From NCBI GenBank assembly GCA_034722275.1, contig JAYENW010000028.1, forward strand, positions 1-57,641: a stretch of DNA of 57,641 nt. Reading direction: 5' to 3'. Below, piece by piece: positions 50,344 to 57,641 of the stretch. Each line of letters starts with the position of its first letter. Position 1 is the first letter of the stretch. The notes beneath the pieces are model-generated. The model made no database searches. It saw only the letters and a list, made by a program, of their open reading frames with translations, and was not told the origin of the DNA. Source of the DNA: M55B177 sp034722275. GTDB taxonomy: Bacteria; Chloroflexota; Dehalococcoidia; GIF9; AB-539-J10. The translations under genes were made by a program, and so were the position numbers.

Positions 50344-51774
50344 TTACTTCATAATGTCAGTTCGCAGCGGCGTAGATTTCCACAAATAGGTATATACTCC
50401 CTCTCTGAGAGTTATCGTTTCCCACAAAGGATATCTTCTAAAGGTCATCTCCACTGCTAAATCAATCGTAATCTTGTCGAGGTCTGCTTCCGTCATGTAG
50501 GTTTGCATTCTTCCCCCGCCTTCAAAATCAACTTCGGTGGTGACCACAGGGCCTTCAATGCTCGGAGTGATGTAATCCATATTGTAAGTGACTATCTTAC
50601 CTTTCTTGCCCAAGAAACTATAAGGCTCCATTTGGTCTTTGGCGTGACATTTGGTGCATACTCTTTGTGGTGGATACTGAACATATCCGCAGGTCGTACA
50701 TCTGGAACCATGTATGCTGATGTCTTTAACATAGTCTCTCTTTGCAGCTACCGCCGAGTAAGAAACGTTAGGTCCGGCTATTCTATCAATAGGTACAATT
50801 CTGCGCCATCGAAGATATTTCAAATAATCAGTGGTTATCTTTTTTGAAGCCAGGTGCCCTTTCATTCCCAGCCTGTTGCCATTTTTGACTTCCTCTATTT
50901 GTTCGGTTACTTTCAAGGCAAAGGCATCAGCGCCATTGCCATAATTAGCCAGGAGGATGAGGTCACCAGCTTTGGCTTCTTCCAATGCCGCTACTAGCAA
51001 CATCAAGGCTGAAGCAGTGCCGGTATTGCCCATGACATTGATGAGAGGGTCTTGAACTTGAGCAGCTTCGAAACCAAGGCTCTTCGCCACCTGTGCACCT
51101 CTTCTGGCATCGGGGCTATAAAAAACCACTTTGGCAAAGTCAGCCGGCTTATAGTCGAATTTCTTCATCAAGCCAGATACTGCTTCGTACATTGAGGGCA
51201 GATAGCCTTGTTCTATGGCAAATCTATCTTCCCAGAAGCGCACGAAGGTATCATTTTCATTTCTCCACACATCGTAAATTTCATTGTAAACTGAATAGCT
51301 ACCTTCCAGAGTAACGGCCACATTTTCATCACCAATAAGGATGGCAGCAGCTCCGTCACCAAAATTTCTTTCCAGGGCTGAGCCAGGTGTTGCTGGACGG
51401 CAATCAGCAGCAGCCACCACCATGTTTTTGACAGAGCCTGCCTTAACACCATCTATGGCTGCTTTAAAGGCGGCTGTGGATGCTCTCAGAGAATTAGCAA
51501 ATTCAGCAGTATAAGCATTTTGCTTGAGGTCAGTTGCCATGGCTGTTGTAGTCGCTCCAAGGTGCTCTTTATAGGGTGAAGTGGTGGTGGCAAGATATAA
51601 ACCGTCTACTGTCTTTCGGTCTATGCCATTCAGACAATCATTAACTGCTGCTGCCGCCATCGTGACATTATCCTCATCGAAATTGGCGATAGCCTTCTCT
51701 CCTCTTCCACCTATCACCTTCTTGTCTAATCTAAACAGGGGCACATAAGCTCCATATGAAGTTATGCCAACCAT
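50344..51774 (-). CDS. HMG-CoA-synthase-like protein fused to a DUF35 zinc-ribbon/OB-fold domain, catalytic triad absent
   Basis: 476 residues from ATG 51772-51774 (SD AAAGGAGG eight bases upstream). Residues 1-295 follow archaeal HMG-CoA synthase (MVGITSYGAYVPLFRL; NTGTASALMLLVAALEEAKA). Residues about 350-476 are DUF35, with zinc ligands Cys359, 362, 373 and 376. By eye alignment, the Glu of GSESHPYA is replaced (TTTSPYKE), the nucleophile Cys of EFACKAGT by non-Cys residues (EFANSLRAST), and the His of FHQPN by Tyr (FYSPD). The fold is clear, but canonical HMG-CoA synthase activity is improbable. It may scaffold the adjacent thiolase or use other chemistry. Confidence 0.8.
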   Translation of the reverse strand: MVGITSYGAYVPLFRLDKKVIGGRGEKAIANFDEDNVTMAAAAVNDCLNGIDRKTVDGLYLATTTSPYKEHLGATTTAMATDLKQNAYTAEFANSLRASTAAFKAAIDGVKAGSVKNMVVAAADCRPATPGSALERNFGDGAAAILIGDENVAVTLEGSYSVYNEIYDVWRNENDTFVRFWEDRFAIEQGYLPSMYEAVSGLMKKFDYKPADFAKVVFYSPDARRGAQVAKSLGFEAAQVQDPLINVMGNTGTASALMLLVAALEEAKAGDLILLANYGNGADAFALKVTEQIEEVKNGNRLGMKGHLASKKITTDYLKYLRWRRIVPIDRIAGPNVSYSAVAAKRDYVKDISIHGSRCTTCGYVQYPPQRVCTKCHAKDQMEPYSFLGKKGKIVTYNMDYITPSIEGPVVTTEVDFEGGGRMQTYMTEADLDKITIDLAVEMTFRRYPLWETITLREGVYTYLWKSTPLRTDIMK

Positions 51775-51897
51775 ACCTATTCCCTCCTTTACTCTAACAT
51801 TTTTAGGTCTGCAAATGAAAAAACAATGCCCTGAGAAAATCAGGGCATTGTTCCTAGATAGGCTGTTTCTTGCTTGCAAGCATATGTAGTTCTACCT

Positions 51898-52320
51898 TTA
51901 ATATTTACCGTCAATGACCTCAGTCAGAATACCACGAGCAGCTTTGGGATGGATGAAAGCGAAATATCTCTTCCCCCACTCAAAATAGCGTGGCTTCTGA
52001 TCCAGCACTTTTACGTTGTTTTTCTTGAGCACTTCTAAAGCATCGGCGGCGTTATCCACATTATAGCTTACAATCATGACTCCCTCGCCACGGCTCTCGA
52101 CAAATTTTGCCGTGTTGCCTGTACCATCAAGGTCTTCCATTACCTCTATCGCCGTAGGGCCTACCATAAATCCGGTGACCCTGATTTTCTCAGGCTCATC
52201 AATATAGCGGTAAGCTACATCCCAGCCAAAAGCGTTGATGTAATCTTGCTCGGCCTGCTTAAGATCTTTAACGGCGATACAAATGTGGTCTACGTAGTTT
52301 ACTTTTAATTTTTCAGCCAT
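51898..52320 (-). CDS. VOC-family protein resembling methylmalonyl-CoA epimerase
   Basis: 140 residues forming two beta-alpha-beta modules. VDHICIAVKDL supplies the first metal His (His12) and HPKAARGILTEVIDG the last Glu. The position that reads GEGxHH in methylmalonyl-CoA epimerases is GEGVMIVSYNV here, so one metal-ligand His seems missing. It might be an epimerase-like or binding protein acting on a CoA thioester of this operon. The next gene starts about 120 bases downstream. Confidence 0.7.
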   Translation of the reverse strand: MAEKLKVNYVDHICIAVKDLKQAEQDYINAFGWDVAYRYIDEPEKIRVTGFMVGPTAIEVMEDLDGTGNTAKFVESRGEGVMIVSYNVDNAADALEVLKKNNVKVLDQKPRYFEWGKRYFAFIHPKAARGILTEVIDGKY

Positions 52321-52344
52321 TTTGAATACTCTCCTTTTATTTTT

Positions 52345-52665
52345 TTACATTCTGGAAAAGTAAGGAGTATTGTTGCTTTGGGGATCGCCAGGGCGAAGCC
52401 TGAAGATAATAGCACCTTCTACTGGACAGGAGTCGAAGCATTCACCACACTGCTGGCAGAAGTCATAAACAATCGCTGCCTTACCATTCACTAACCCAAT
52501 GATTCCCGGCGGGCATGCTCTTATACAAGCTGCACACCCATTGCATCTGTAAGCATCAATCCATGGATATAATGAAGTGTTGGTGGAAGAGCTGGAATTG
52601 GGGTAAACACCAATCTCTGTACCTGGTAGGTGAGGACGCGCACTTGCAATTTGACTTATTATCAT
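52345..52665 (-). CDS. 2x[4Fe-4S] ferredoxin-like protein
   Basis: 106 residues with two complete motifs, CNGCAACIRACPPG (about 41-54) and CQQCGECFDSCPVEG (about 70-84), preceded by a 38-residue non-cluster N-terminus. It sits directly after the flavoenzyme gene (50 bases), so it is the probable electron donor or acceptor for that enzyme. Confidence 0.85.
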   Translation of the reverse strand: MIISQIASARPHLPGTEIGVYPNSSSSTNTSLYPWIDAYRCNGCAACIRACPPGIIGLVNGKAAIVYDFCQQCGECFDSCPVEGAIIFRLRPGDPQSNNTPYFSRM

Positions 52666-52714
52666 TTTTTATCTCTCCTTTCCTTGGCTAAAAACTCGCT
52701 TCATCTTCAATGGA

Positions 52715-54742
52715 TTAAAACCTCATTCCCAATCGGTAACCATCCTGAATAGCATCAATGCCTCTTCTTACCTTGACACAGTCACCAATCATAGACACAT
52801 CAGCTTTGGAGGAGCCGTAGCCCAGTTCTTTATTGGGAACGAGCTTGGCGAGAATTACTGTGTCTGCAGGAATGGTCTGATCCTTAAATTCCTGCCTTTC
52901 TTTTGTCTTCCTATTCACCAGTGTCCAGCTTGCCACAACGCCAGTATCAGTTATTTCTTTAACCTCGCCGTAAGTTAACTGCTTAACATTGCCTTGAGTT
53001 AGTCTCAGTCTGTATCTCCAGATGTAGGCAGCCGTGACATCTGCACCAAATCGTGGTGCCGAGTCAATCATTGCTAGATTGTAATCCTGGATGCCCTCCT
53101 TCTCAAACTTTCCAAGAACGAAGATGGCGAGTGAAATAGCGGCACCTGAACCGCCAAGGATGACGACATTCTTCCCCAGCTTCGCCCTGCCGCTGAACAC
53201 ATCGAACATGCTCACTACATGTGGTTTGTCCGCTCCAGGAATCTTGGGAACTTCTGGCACAGCGCCGGTAGCAATCACTACTGAATCCGGATTTTCTTTC
53301 TGAATCAGTTCTTTTGTCACCGGGGTGTTGAGAACAATCTTTGTTCCGCATTTGTCACACTGTGCCTTGTAATAGTCAACCAGTCTCATAAACTCCTGGT
53401 CATCCCAGTATTTATCGGAGCCTTCACCCCAGGGGTTTCTTGAGGCATAATAGAACTGCCCACCAATATTGGCCATCTTTTCGTAAACGGTAACATCATG
53501 ACCTTTCGCAGCAGCAAAGCATGCTGTCTGAAGACCAGCAATGCCAGCACCAGCGATGAGAATTTTCCTTGGTTTCGTTGCTTTGGGAAAGCCATAGTAA
53601 CCCCACTCAGGCTCGGCCTCGTGCCCTGAAGAGGGGCGTACCATGCATGTGACCGTAGCATCGCGGAACAAACGCGTCAAGCAGGTCTGACAGGCTAGAC
53701 AAGGGATAATATCCTCTTCATGACCCCATAGGATTTTATTGGGCAAAGCGGGATCGGCGATCTGCGGCCGGCACATCTCCCAGATATCAAGTTTGCCTTC
53801 GGCGATAGCCTTCTCAGGAATATCTGGAGTAAAAAGACGGTAAGCCATGCTGACTGGCTGTTTGATGTTCTTTTTCATGCGCTCAGCTATATAGAGCCAT
53901 GTGCCCATAGGTATATCTCTGGAAATGACGGACCCCAGGGATTCCTGCCATCCCACAGTTACACTCAAATAATCACAGCCGGCATCCATGGCGATCTTAA
54001 TTGACTCCAGGCTTTCTTCTTCGGTATTGCCGCCGCGGTCATCCAGCATTTCCCAGCCGCATAGTCGAATGCCCATGGGAACATCGGGACCAATTTCTTT
54101 GCGGATTGCTTCCAGAATTTTCCTCATGAAAGTGGATCGCCCTCTGATGTCTCCACCATACTCATCGGTCCTCTTATTGGTATATGATGAGAGGAAATTG
54201 GAAATAAGATAGCCCACGATACCTGAGACTTCAATGATATCGAAGCCAGCTTCAACTGCTCTCCGGGCCCCATCGGCATGCTCCTGAATGCAAGTTTCGA
54301 CCTCCTCTACAGTCATCTCCTTGGGGGGACGGAAACGGCGCAATCTTTGTGGTACCTCTGATGGCCCTACCGTGTATGGGAGGTTGATTCCACCTACTCG
54401 ACCACAGGCCATTAGCTGAAAATCAGCCAAGGCATCGCTTTTGTGGATGACATCAGCGAGTCTGCTCAAACCGGAAATAAATTTGTCATCCCAAACTCCC
54501 ATCATGCCAACATAGCCCTGCCCTTCACCTCTGGGGTCAGTGTAAGCACCCTGACAGGTTACGATACCGGAACCACCTCGTGCGTGCGCTTCAATGTATC
54601 CGATTTCCTTCTCGGCAACAAAGCCATCACTGTAGTTATAATTGGTTTCTGTGGAAGCGTATTTGATTCTGTTTTTCGACCATAGCTTCCCAATCTGAAT
54701 TGGGCTGAAGATGTGTGGATACTTTTCTTCTCCTGGCAGCAT
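52715..54742 (-). CDS. Old-yellow-enzyme/2,4-dienoyl-CoA reductase-type flavoenzyme
   Basis: 675 residues. The N-terminal FMN barrel (about 8-345; FSPIQIGKLWSKNRIKYAS, GFDIIEVSGIVGYLISNFLS) is followed by a [4Fe-4S] ligand set (CLACQTCLTRLF with a later Cys in TCMVRPSSG) and a C-terminal FAD/NAD(P) module with ILIAGAGIAGLQTACFAAAKG and VILGGSGAAISLAIFV. This is the layout of 2,4-dienoyl-CoA reductase and trimethylamine dehydrogenase. Beside hydratase and thiolase genes, an unsaturated acyl-CoA is the likely substrate. First gene of the operon; SD GGAGG about seven bases before the ATG. Confidence 0.87.
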   Translation of the reverse strand: MLPGEEKYPHIFSPIQIGKLWSKNRIKYASTETNYNYSDGFVAEKEIGYIEAHARGGSGIVTCQGAYTDPRGEGQGYVGMMGVWDDKFISGLSRLADVIHKSDALADFQLMACGRVGGINLPYTVGPSEVPQRLRRFRPPKEMTVEEVETCIQEHADGARRAVEAGFDIIEVSGIVGYLISNFLSSYTNKRTDEYGGDIRGRSTFMRKILEAIRKEIGPDVPMGIRLCGWEMLDDRGGNTEEESLESIKIAMDAGCDYLSVTVGWQESLGSVISRDIPMGTWLYIAERMKKNIKQPVSMAYRLFTPDIPEKAIAEGKLDIWEMCRPQIADPALPNKILWGHEEDIIPCLACQTCLTRLFRDATVTCMVRPSSGHEAEPEWGYYGFPKATKPRKILIAGAGIAGLQTACFAAAKGHDVTVYEKMANIGGQFYYASRNPWGEGSDKYWDDQEFMRLVDYYKAQCDKCGTKIVLNTPVTKELIQKENPDSVVIATGAVPEVPKIPGADKPHVVSMFDVFSGRAKLGKNVVILGGSGAAISLAIFVLGKFEKEGIQDYNLAMIDSAPRFGADVTAAYIWRYRLRLTQGNVKQLTYGEVKEITDTGVVASWTLVNRKTKERQEFKDQTIPADTVILAKLVPNKELGYGSSKADVSMIGDCVKVRRGIDAIQDGYRLGMRF

Positions 54743-55141
54743 ACTTGTTCCTCCTTTATCTTTAAGAATTAATAAAGCTGATGCTTACTTGTGCAGAAAG
54801 TTGTCTCACGGTGAGCTGTATCCCCTGACCACTTTATTCATAACTTTTGGCAACTTATCACGTTTCAAAACCTATGTCAAATAACACCCGGGATGTTTTC
54901 TCAGTCCCCGCACCTGATGCCACAGGTAATTAAAAGGAGCAAGGAATACCAGAAACGAGATATTTTTGTGGGCAATATAATGGAGGATAGCCTGCTTTAT
55001 AATAAACATAAAGCTGAAAAATCAAAGATACTAGAAAAATTGAGGCTAATTACCAAATGAGATCAGCACGGTTGATAGGTAAGCGTTGGTAATTGATGGC
55101 TCCGAGTCGATAATCGTGGCTCGGTATCTTATAGCTTCAAG
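54743..55141. other. Intergenic region between the CoA operon and tRNA-Arg
   Basis: About 400 bases. The left part holds the operon promoter and its roughly 100-base leader. I see no credible gene, tandem repeat or terminator in the rest; the centre is AT-rich. Confidence 0.5.
54852..54880 (-). promoter_or_regulatory. Promoter of the CoA-metabolism operon
   Basis: On the minus strand a perfect TTGACA (54875-54880) and TAAGTT (54852-54857) are 17 bases apart. The -10 keeps only three consensus bases, including the most conserved ones, so the call is moderate. Confidence 0.45.
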
Positions 55142-55215
55142 CGTCCCTGGCGGGACTCGAACCCACAACCCGCTGCTTAGAAGGCAGCCGCTCTATCCTA
55201 TTGAGCTACAGGGAC
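55142..55215 (-). tRNA. tRNA-Arg (anticodon TCT)
   Basis: Acceptor GTCCCTG/CAGGGAC, anticodon stem GCTGC/GCAGC with loop CTTCTAA, T-loop GTTCGAGTC. CCA is not encoded. An integrase gene ends 65 bases away on its 5' side. Confidence 0.95.
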
Positions 55216-55279
55216 TCAACGTAAAATCAACTGGTTGCTCAAGATTATGTCGACTTTTAGCGTTAAATTAGCGTTATTT

Positions 55280-56425
55280 CTACTTTTCAATGCCATTGGC
55301 TTGATTTACTCCCGGTGGCATAATTTCGTCTAGTAACTCTATAGTATCACTCTGCATCCCCTCAATTATATGGGAGTAAACGTCCATTGTAAAGGCAACG
55401 CTGGAGTGTCCGAGGGCTTCAGAGATAACCTTTGGTTTAGCCCCCCTTAACAGCATAAGAGAGGCGAAGGTGTGCCTCAAACCATGGAAGCAGACATTCT
55501 CCAGTCCAGCTCTCTTTACTATCCTTGCGAAGGCATGGCTCAAAACGCCTGGGTCAAGTGGCTTGCCTTCTACATTGGCAAAGACAAGGTCATCAGGACG
55601 AGATAAACGGCCTAAATGCAAGAAGAACGATTCTCTTTCAGCTTTGTAGTCTTTCAAGAATATGGCCAGCTTCGGCGTCATGCTAACACGGCGTCTGCTA
55701 TGAGCGGTCTTAGGTTCTTTGAACTCACACACGCCGCGTCTCTTATAAAGCGTTCTGGGAACGATTATGGACTTGGAATCAAAGTCTATATCTCTCCATC
55801 TCAAGGCTAGTAATTCCGCTTGTCTAAGGCCACTGGAAACGGCTGTATAGATGACGGGATAGTATTGATTACCTGAGGCAGCTTCTAACAGAACTTCAAC
55901 CTCGGCCGGCGTTAGGGTCCGCATTTCCTTTTTAATAGCTTTGGGGGGATCCACTAGTTCACAGGGATTCCTTCCTAAATAGCCCTGTCTGACGGCGTAT
56001 TTCAACGCCTCAGACAGCACACGGTGCTGATGCAGAACGGTTCGGTTTGATAGCTTTTCACAAGCCTTGCCATAGCAAGTCTGTATCGCTTACGGTGTAA
56101 GCTGCTTCAATAGAATATGACCCAAGCTAGGTATTAGGTGATGTTGCACAATAGCCTGATAGCCGTCTAGCGTCCTTTGTGAGCAGTTTGTTTTGACATA
56201 GCCTTCAAGCCAGTTTCTAAGATGCTCTGCTAATGTAAGCTTTCCCGGCGGGGTGTAGATTCCTTTATCAAGCGAGGCTAATAGCTCAGTTAACCGTCTT
56301 TGAGCATCACCCTTTCGACCCCTAACCGTTTCAAAGTGACGTTTGGGCTTATCGTCTGGGTCTTTGCCAACATAGATTTGAATCTGCCAGGAATTTTTAC
56401 TCTTTTGTCTGATATAACCTCTCAT
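55280..56425 (-). pseudogene. Tyrosine-recombinase integrase interrupted by a stop codon
   Basis: Phage/ICE-type integrase of about 381 codons. From ATG 56423-56425 (SD AAGGAGG), an arm-binding and SAM-like core-binding N-terminal part (SWQIQIYVGKDPDDKPKRHF, LTLAEHLRNWLEG) runs to LTP at 56093. An in-frame TAA follows (56090-56092), and the same frame continues with AIQTCYGKACEKLSNRTV. The catalytic domain is otherwise complete: Arg in SGLRQAELLALRW, HGLRHTFASLM, and LGHSSVAFTMDVYSHI with the nucleophile Tyr. A single C-to-T change in CAA would make this stop. The gene is next to tRNA-Arg. Confidence 0.88.
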
Positions 56426-56452
56426 TTTTGACCTCCTTAAATTAAAGTTCAC

Positions 56453-56603
56453 GGATTATGGTGATTATGGTAAGGGTTTACCCTCCCGCTCAGCCAGATA
56501 TTCGTGAAGAAATCGCTTAAACTTTGGTAGTGTAACATTGGGATGACATTTCTCCGGGGCATGAAGATTCTGTAGAATACAGGTTAGGTTAAGGAGGAAT
56601 ATT
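56453..56603. other. Junction between integrase and insertion sequence
   Basis: A minus-strand frame ending at 56465 carries a natural-looking C-terminal fragment (PKFKRFLHEYLAEREGKPLP) just upstream of the integrase, possibly the tail of a small excision or DNA-binding gene cut by the insertion sequence. The exact left end of the insertion sequence could not be placed. Confidence 0.35.
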
Positions 56604-57626
56604 ATGATTGCCCTGGAGACAAGAGTGATGGTTAATCTTCCCTCGCATAGAGAGGTTTTAGAGGAAGTGAAGCTGGAGGTGCTCAAACTGGTAGGAGAAA
56701 AGCTCATAGAGTTCCAGGAGGAGCAGTTCATCGCCTGGTTTGGCAAGCGCTGGGAGCGAGAAAGGAATGCCAGGGGCATCATCCTGTGTCCTCAGTGTGG
56801 CGGGAGCCCTGGTTTTGAGAGAAGGGGGACGAGGGAGAGGTTCTTTAACACCCGCTATGGGAGAGTGGAAAGTGCTCTGCTCCAGGTCACTTGCAAGGGA
56901 TGTGGCTGCACCTTCTCCCCCTTCGTAGACTTTTTCTCAGTCAAGGGTAAGCGCTACTCCAGAGACCTGGTGGAGAGCCTGGTGCTTTCCGCCCTGACCG
57001 TTTCTTATCATGAGACCTCAAGGAGAGTAAAGCGGGAAGCGGGTATTAAGGCAGCAGCCATAACAGTATGGCGCCAACTGAAGGAGGCTTACCAGAAGTA
57101 TGAGCGAAGGGGAAAGAAAGCCGTCTCAAGCTCAGGTGGTATTCTGTTTGCCGACTCCACCGGGGTAAAGACCGGGAAGACCAGGAGAGGTTCGCCCCTG
57201 AACCTGGCTATCAAGGTGACTGGCAGGGAAGTCAGAGGTAAGAGAGCAATGCTCAAGAAGGAGATGGTCACTTTGAGCGTGGGCAAGTGGCGTGAGGATG
57301 AGCTAAAGGGTGTACAGGCCGATTTGAGCGTCACCGACGGAGATCCCGAGCTTAGAGGTGTTTTGTCTCGCACTCAGCCGCGTCTCCCCTCGCAGCGATG
57401 CCTCTTCCACGCCCCAAGGGATCTCTACTGGGCTCTTTACAGGGATGGAGCCGAAGGGGAACGAGCATACTGGGAAGATAGGCTAGGGGGAGAAATGTGG
57501 AAACCATCGACTGAGGGGATAGCAGGCGTCAATCGCCTAATTGCTGACCTTGACTCCAGAGGACTTAGCTCGGCTGCCACCTATTTGAGAAATGCCAGAA
57601 GTGAGACTCAATGGGACAAGGCTTGA
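56604..57626 (+). mobile_element. Insertion-sequence transposase gene, possibly truncated
   Basis: 340 residues. An N-terminal zinc-ribbon-like part (CPQCGG near 52-57, CKGCGCTF) is followed by a DDE-type core in which ILFADSTGVKTGK and LSVTDGDPELRGV supply two acidic residues. This resembles the ISLre2/ISH6-like or mutator-type transposases; the exact family is uncertain. A third acidic residue with the usual C-terminal helix region is not evident before the TGA, 15 bases from the window end, so it may be truncated. Its GC-rich codon use differs from the AT-leaning neighbours, consistent with recent transfer. SD AAGGAGG precedes the ATG. Confidence 0.75.
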
Positions 57627-57641
57627 ATTCTGAGGGCGGGC

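Noticed and set aside
55086..55271. Plus-strand frame of 61 residues across tRNA-Arg
   Set aside because: Its central part is antisense translation of the tRNA gene, with no SD and no natural protein character.
1..57641. CRISPR array
   Set aside because: No regularly spaced direct repeats or cas genes were seen anywhere in the window.

Overview
The window looks like chromosomal DNA from a strictly anaerobic bacterium, most likely a Chloroflexota of the Dehalococcoidia type. This assignment is inference from gene content; no 16S rRNA is present. The gene set is bacterial (uvrB-ruvA-ruvC, gyrA, lon, ligA, tuf-secE-nusG-rplKAJL) but carries several archaeal-flavoured functions. These are an NrpR-type nitrogen regulator, a split ferredoxin-dependent glutamate synthase, an ApgM-type phosphomutase-like protein, and a thiolase/HMG-CoA-synthase-like/DUF35 set. 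Ferredoxins and Fe-S flavoenzymes are abundant. No respiratory oxidase or oxygen-dependent enzyme is seen.

Layout. 1-200: the 3' end of a probable serine recombinase runs antisense into tRNA-Lys, the likely edge of an integrated element. 231-13534 (minus strand): a small gene with a perfect consensus promoter, then uvrB, ruvA, ruvC, yebC, lon, hsp20, gyrA, a TPR protein, lysC and an ApgM-like gene. 13542-15416 (plus): tRNA-Pro, then a long structured leader and trpB2. 15506-17273 (minus): a hisF paralogue and an nrpR-like regulator. 17339-28018 (plus): nitrogen assimilation, namely frameshifted pdxT, nadE, a four-cluster ferredoxin, hisH, a flavoprotein reductase, class-II glutaminase, a second hisF, glutamate synthase core, a GXGXG subunit with a frameshift, and glnA. 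28651-34086 (plus): a formate module with an FNT channel, two small membrane proteins, FdhA and two HydB/HydG-like electron-transfer subunits. 34394-36310: acpS and comM/yifB. 36314-41368 (minus): translation operon tRNA-Thr, tRNA-Tyr, tRNA-Thr, tuf, rpmG, secE, nusG, rplK, rplA, L10 leader, rplJ, rplL and a small membrane protein. 41480-46915 (minus): ligA, pth, a LOG-like protein, eno and an MBL hydrolase. 47092-54742 (minus): a six-gene CoA-metabolism operon. 55142 to the end: tRNA-Arg, a tyrosine integrase broken by a nonsense codon, and an insertion-sequence transposase.

How the genes may work together. The nitrogen block converts ammonium to glutamine and glutamate (GlnA plus split GOGAT) and includes glutamine users (HisHF, PdxT, NadE). 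An NrpR-like repressor and two inverted repeats over promoters suggest how it is controlled. The formate block would move formate across the membrane and oxidise it, or reduce CO2, with NAD(P)-linked electron transfer. The CoA operon resembles beta-oxidation or acetyl-CoA condensation machinery, but its HMG-CoA-synthase-like subunit has lost the whole catalytic triad, which makes it the best candidate for unexplained biochemistry. Three single-base, homopolymer-associated frame breaks (two in pdxT, one in the GXGXG gene) may be sequence errors and need checking. Both ends of the window are mobile-element debris beside tRNA genes.
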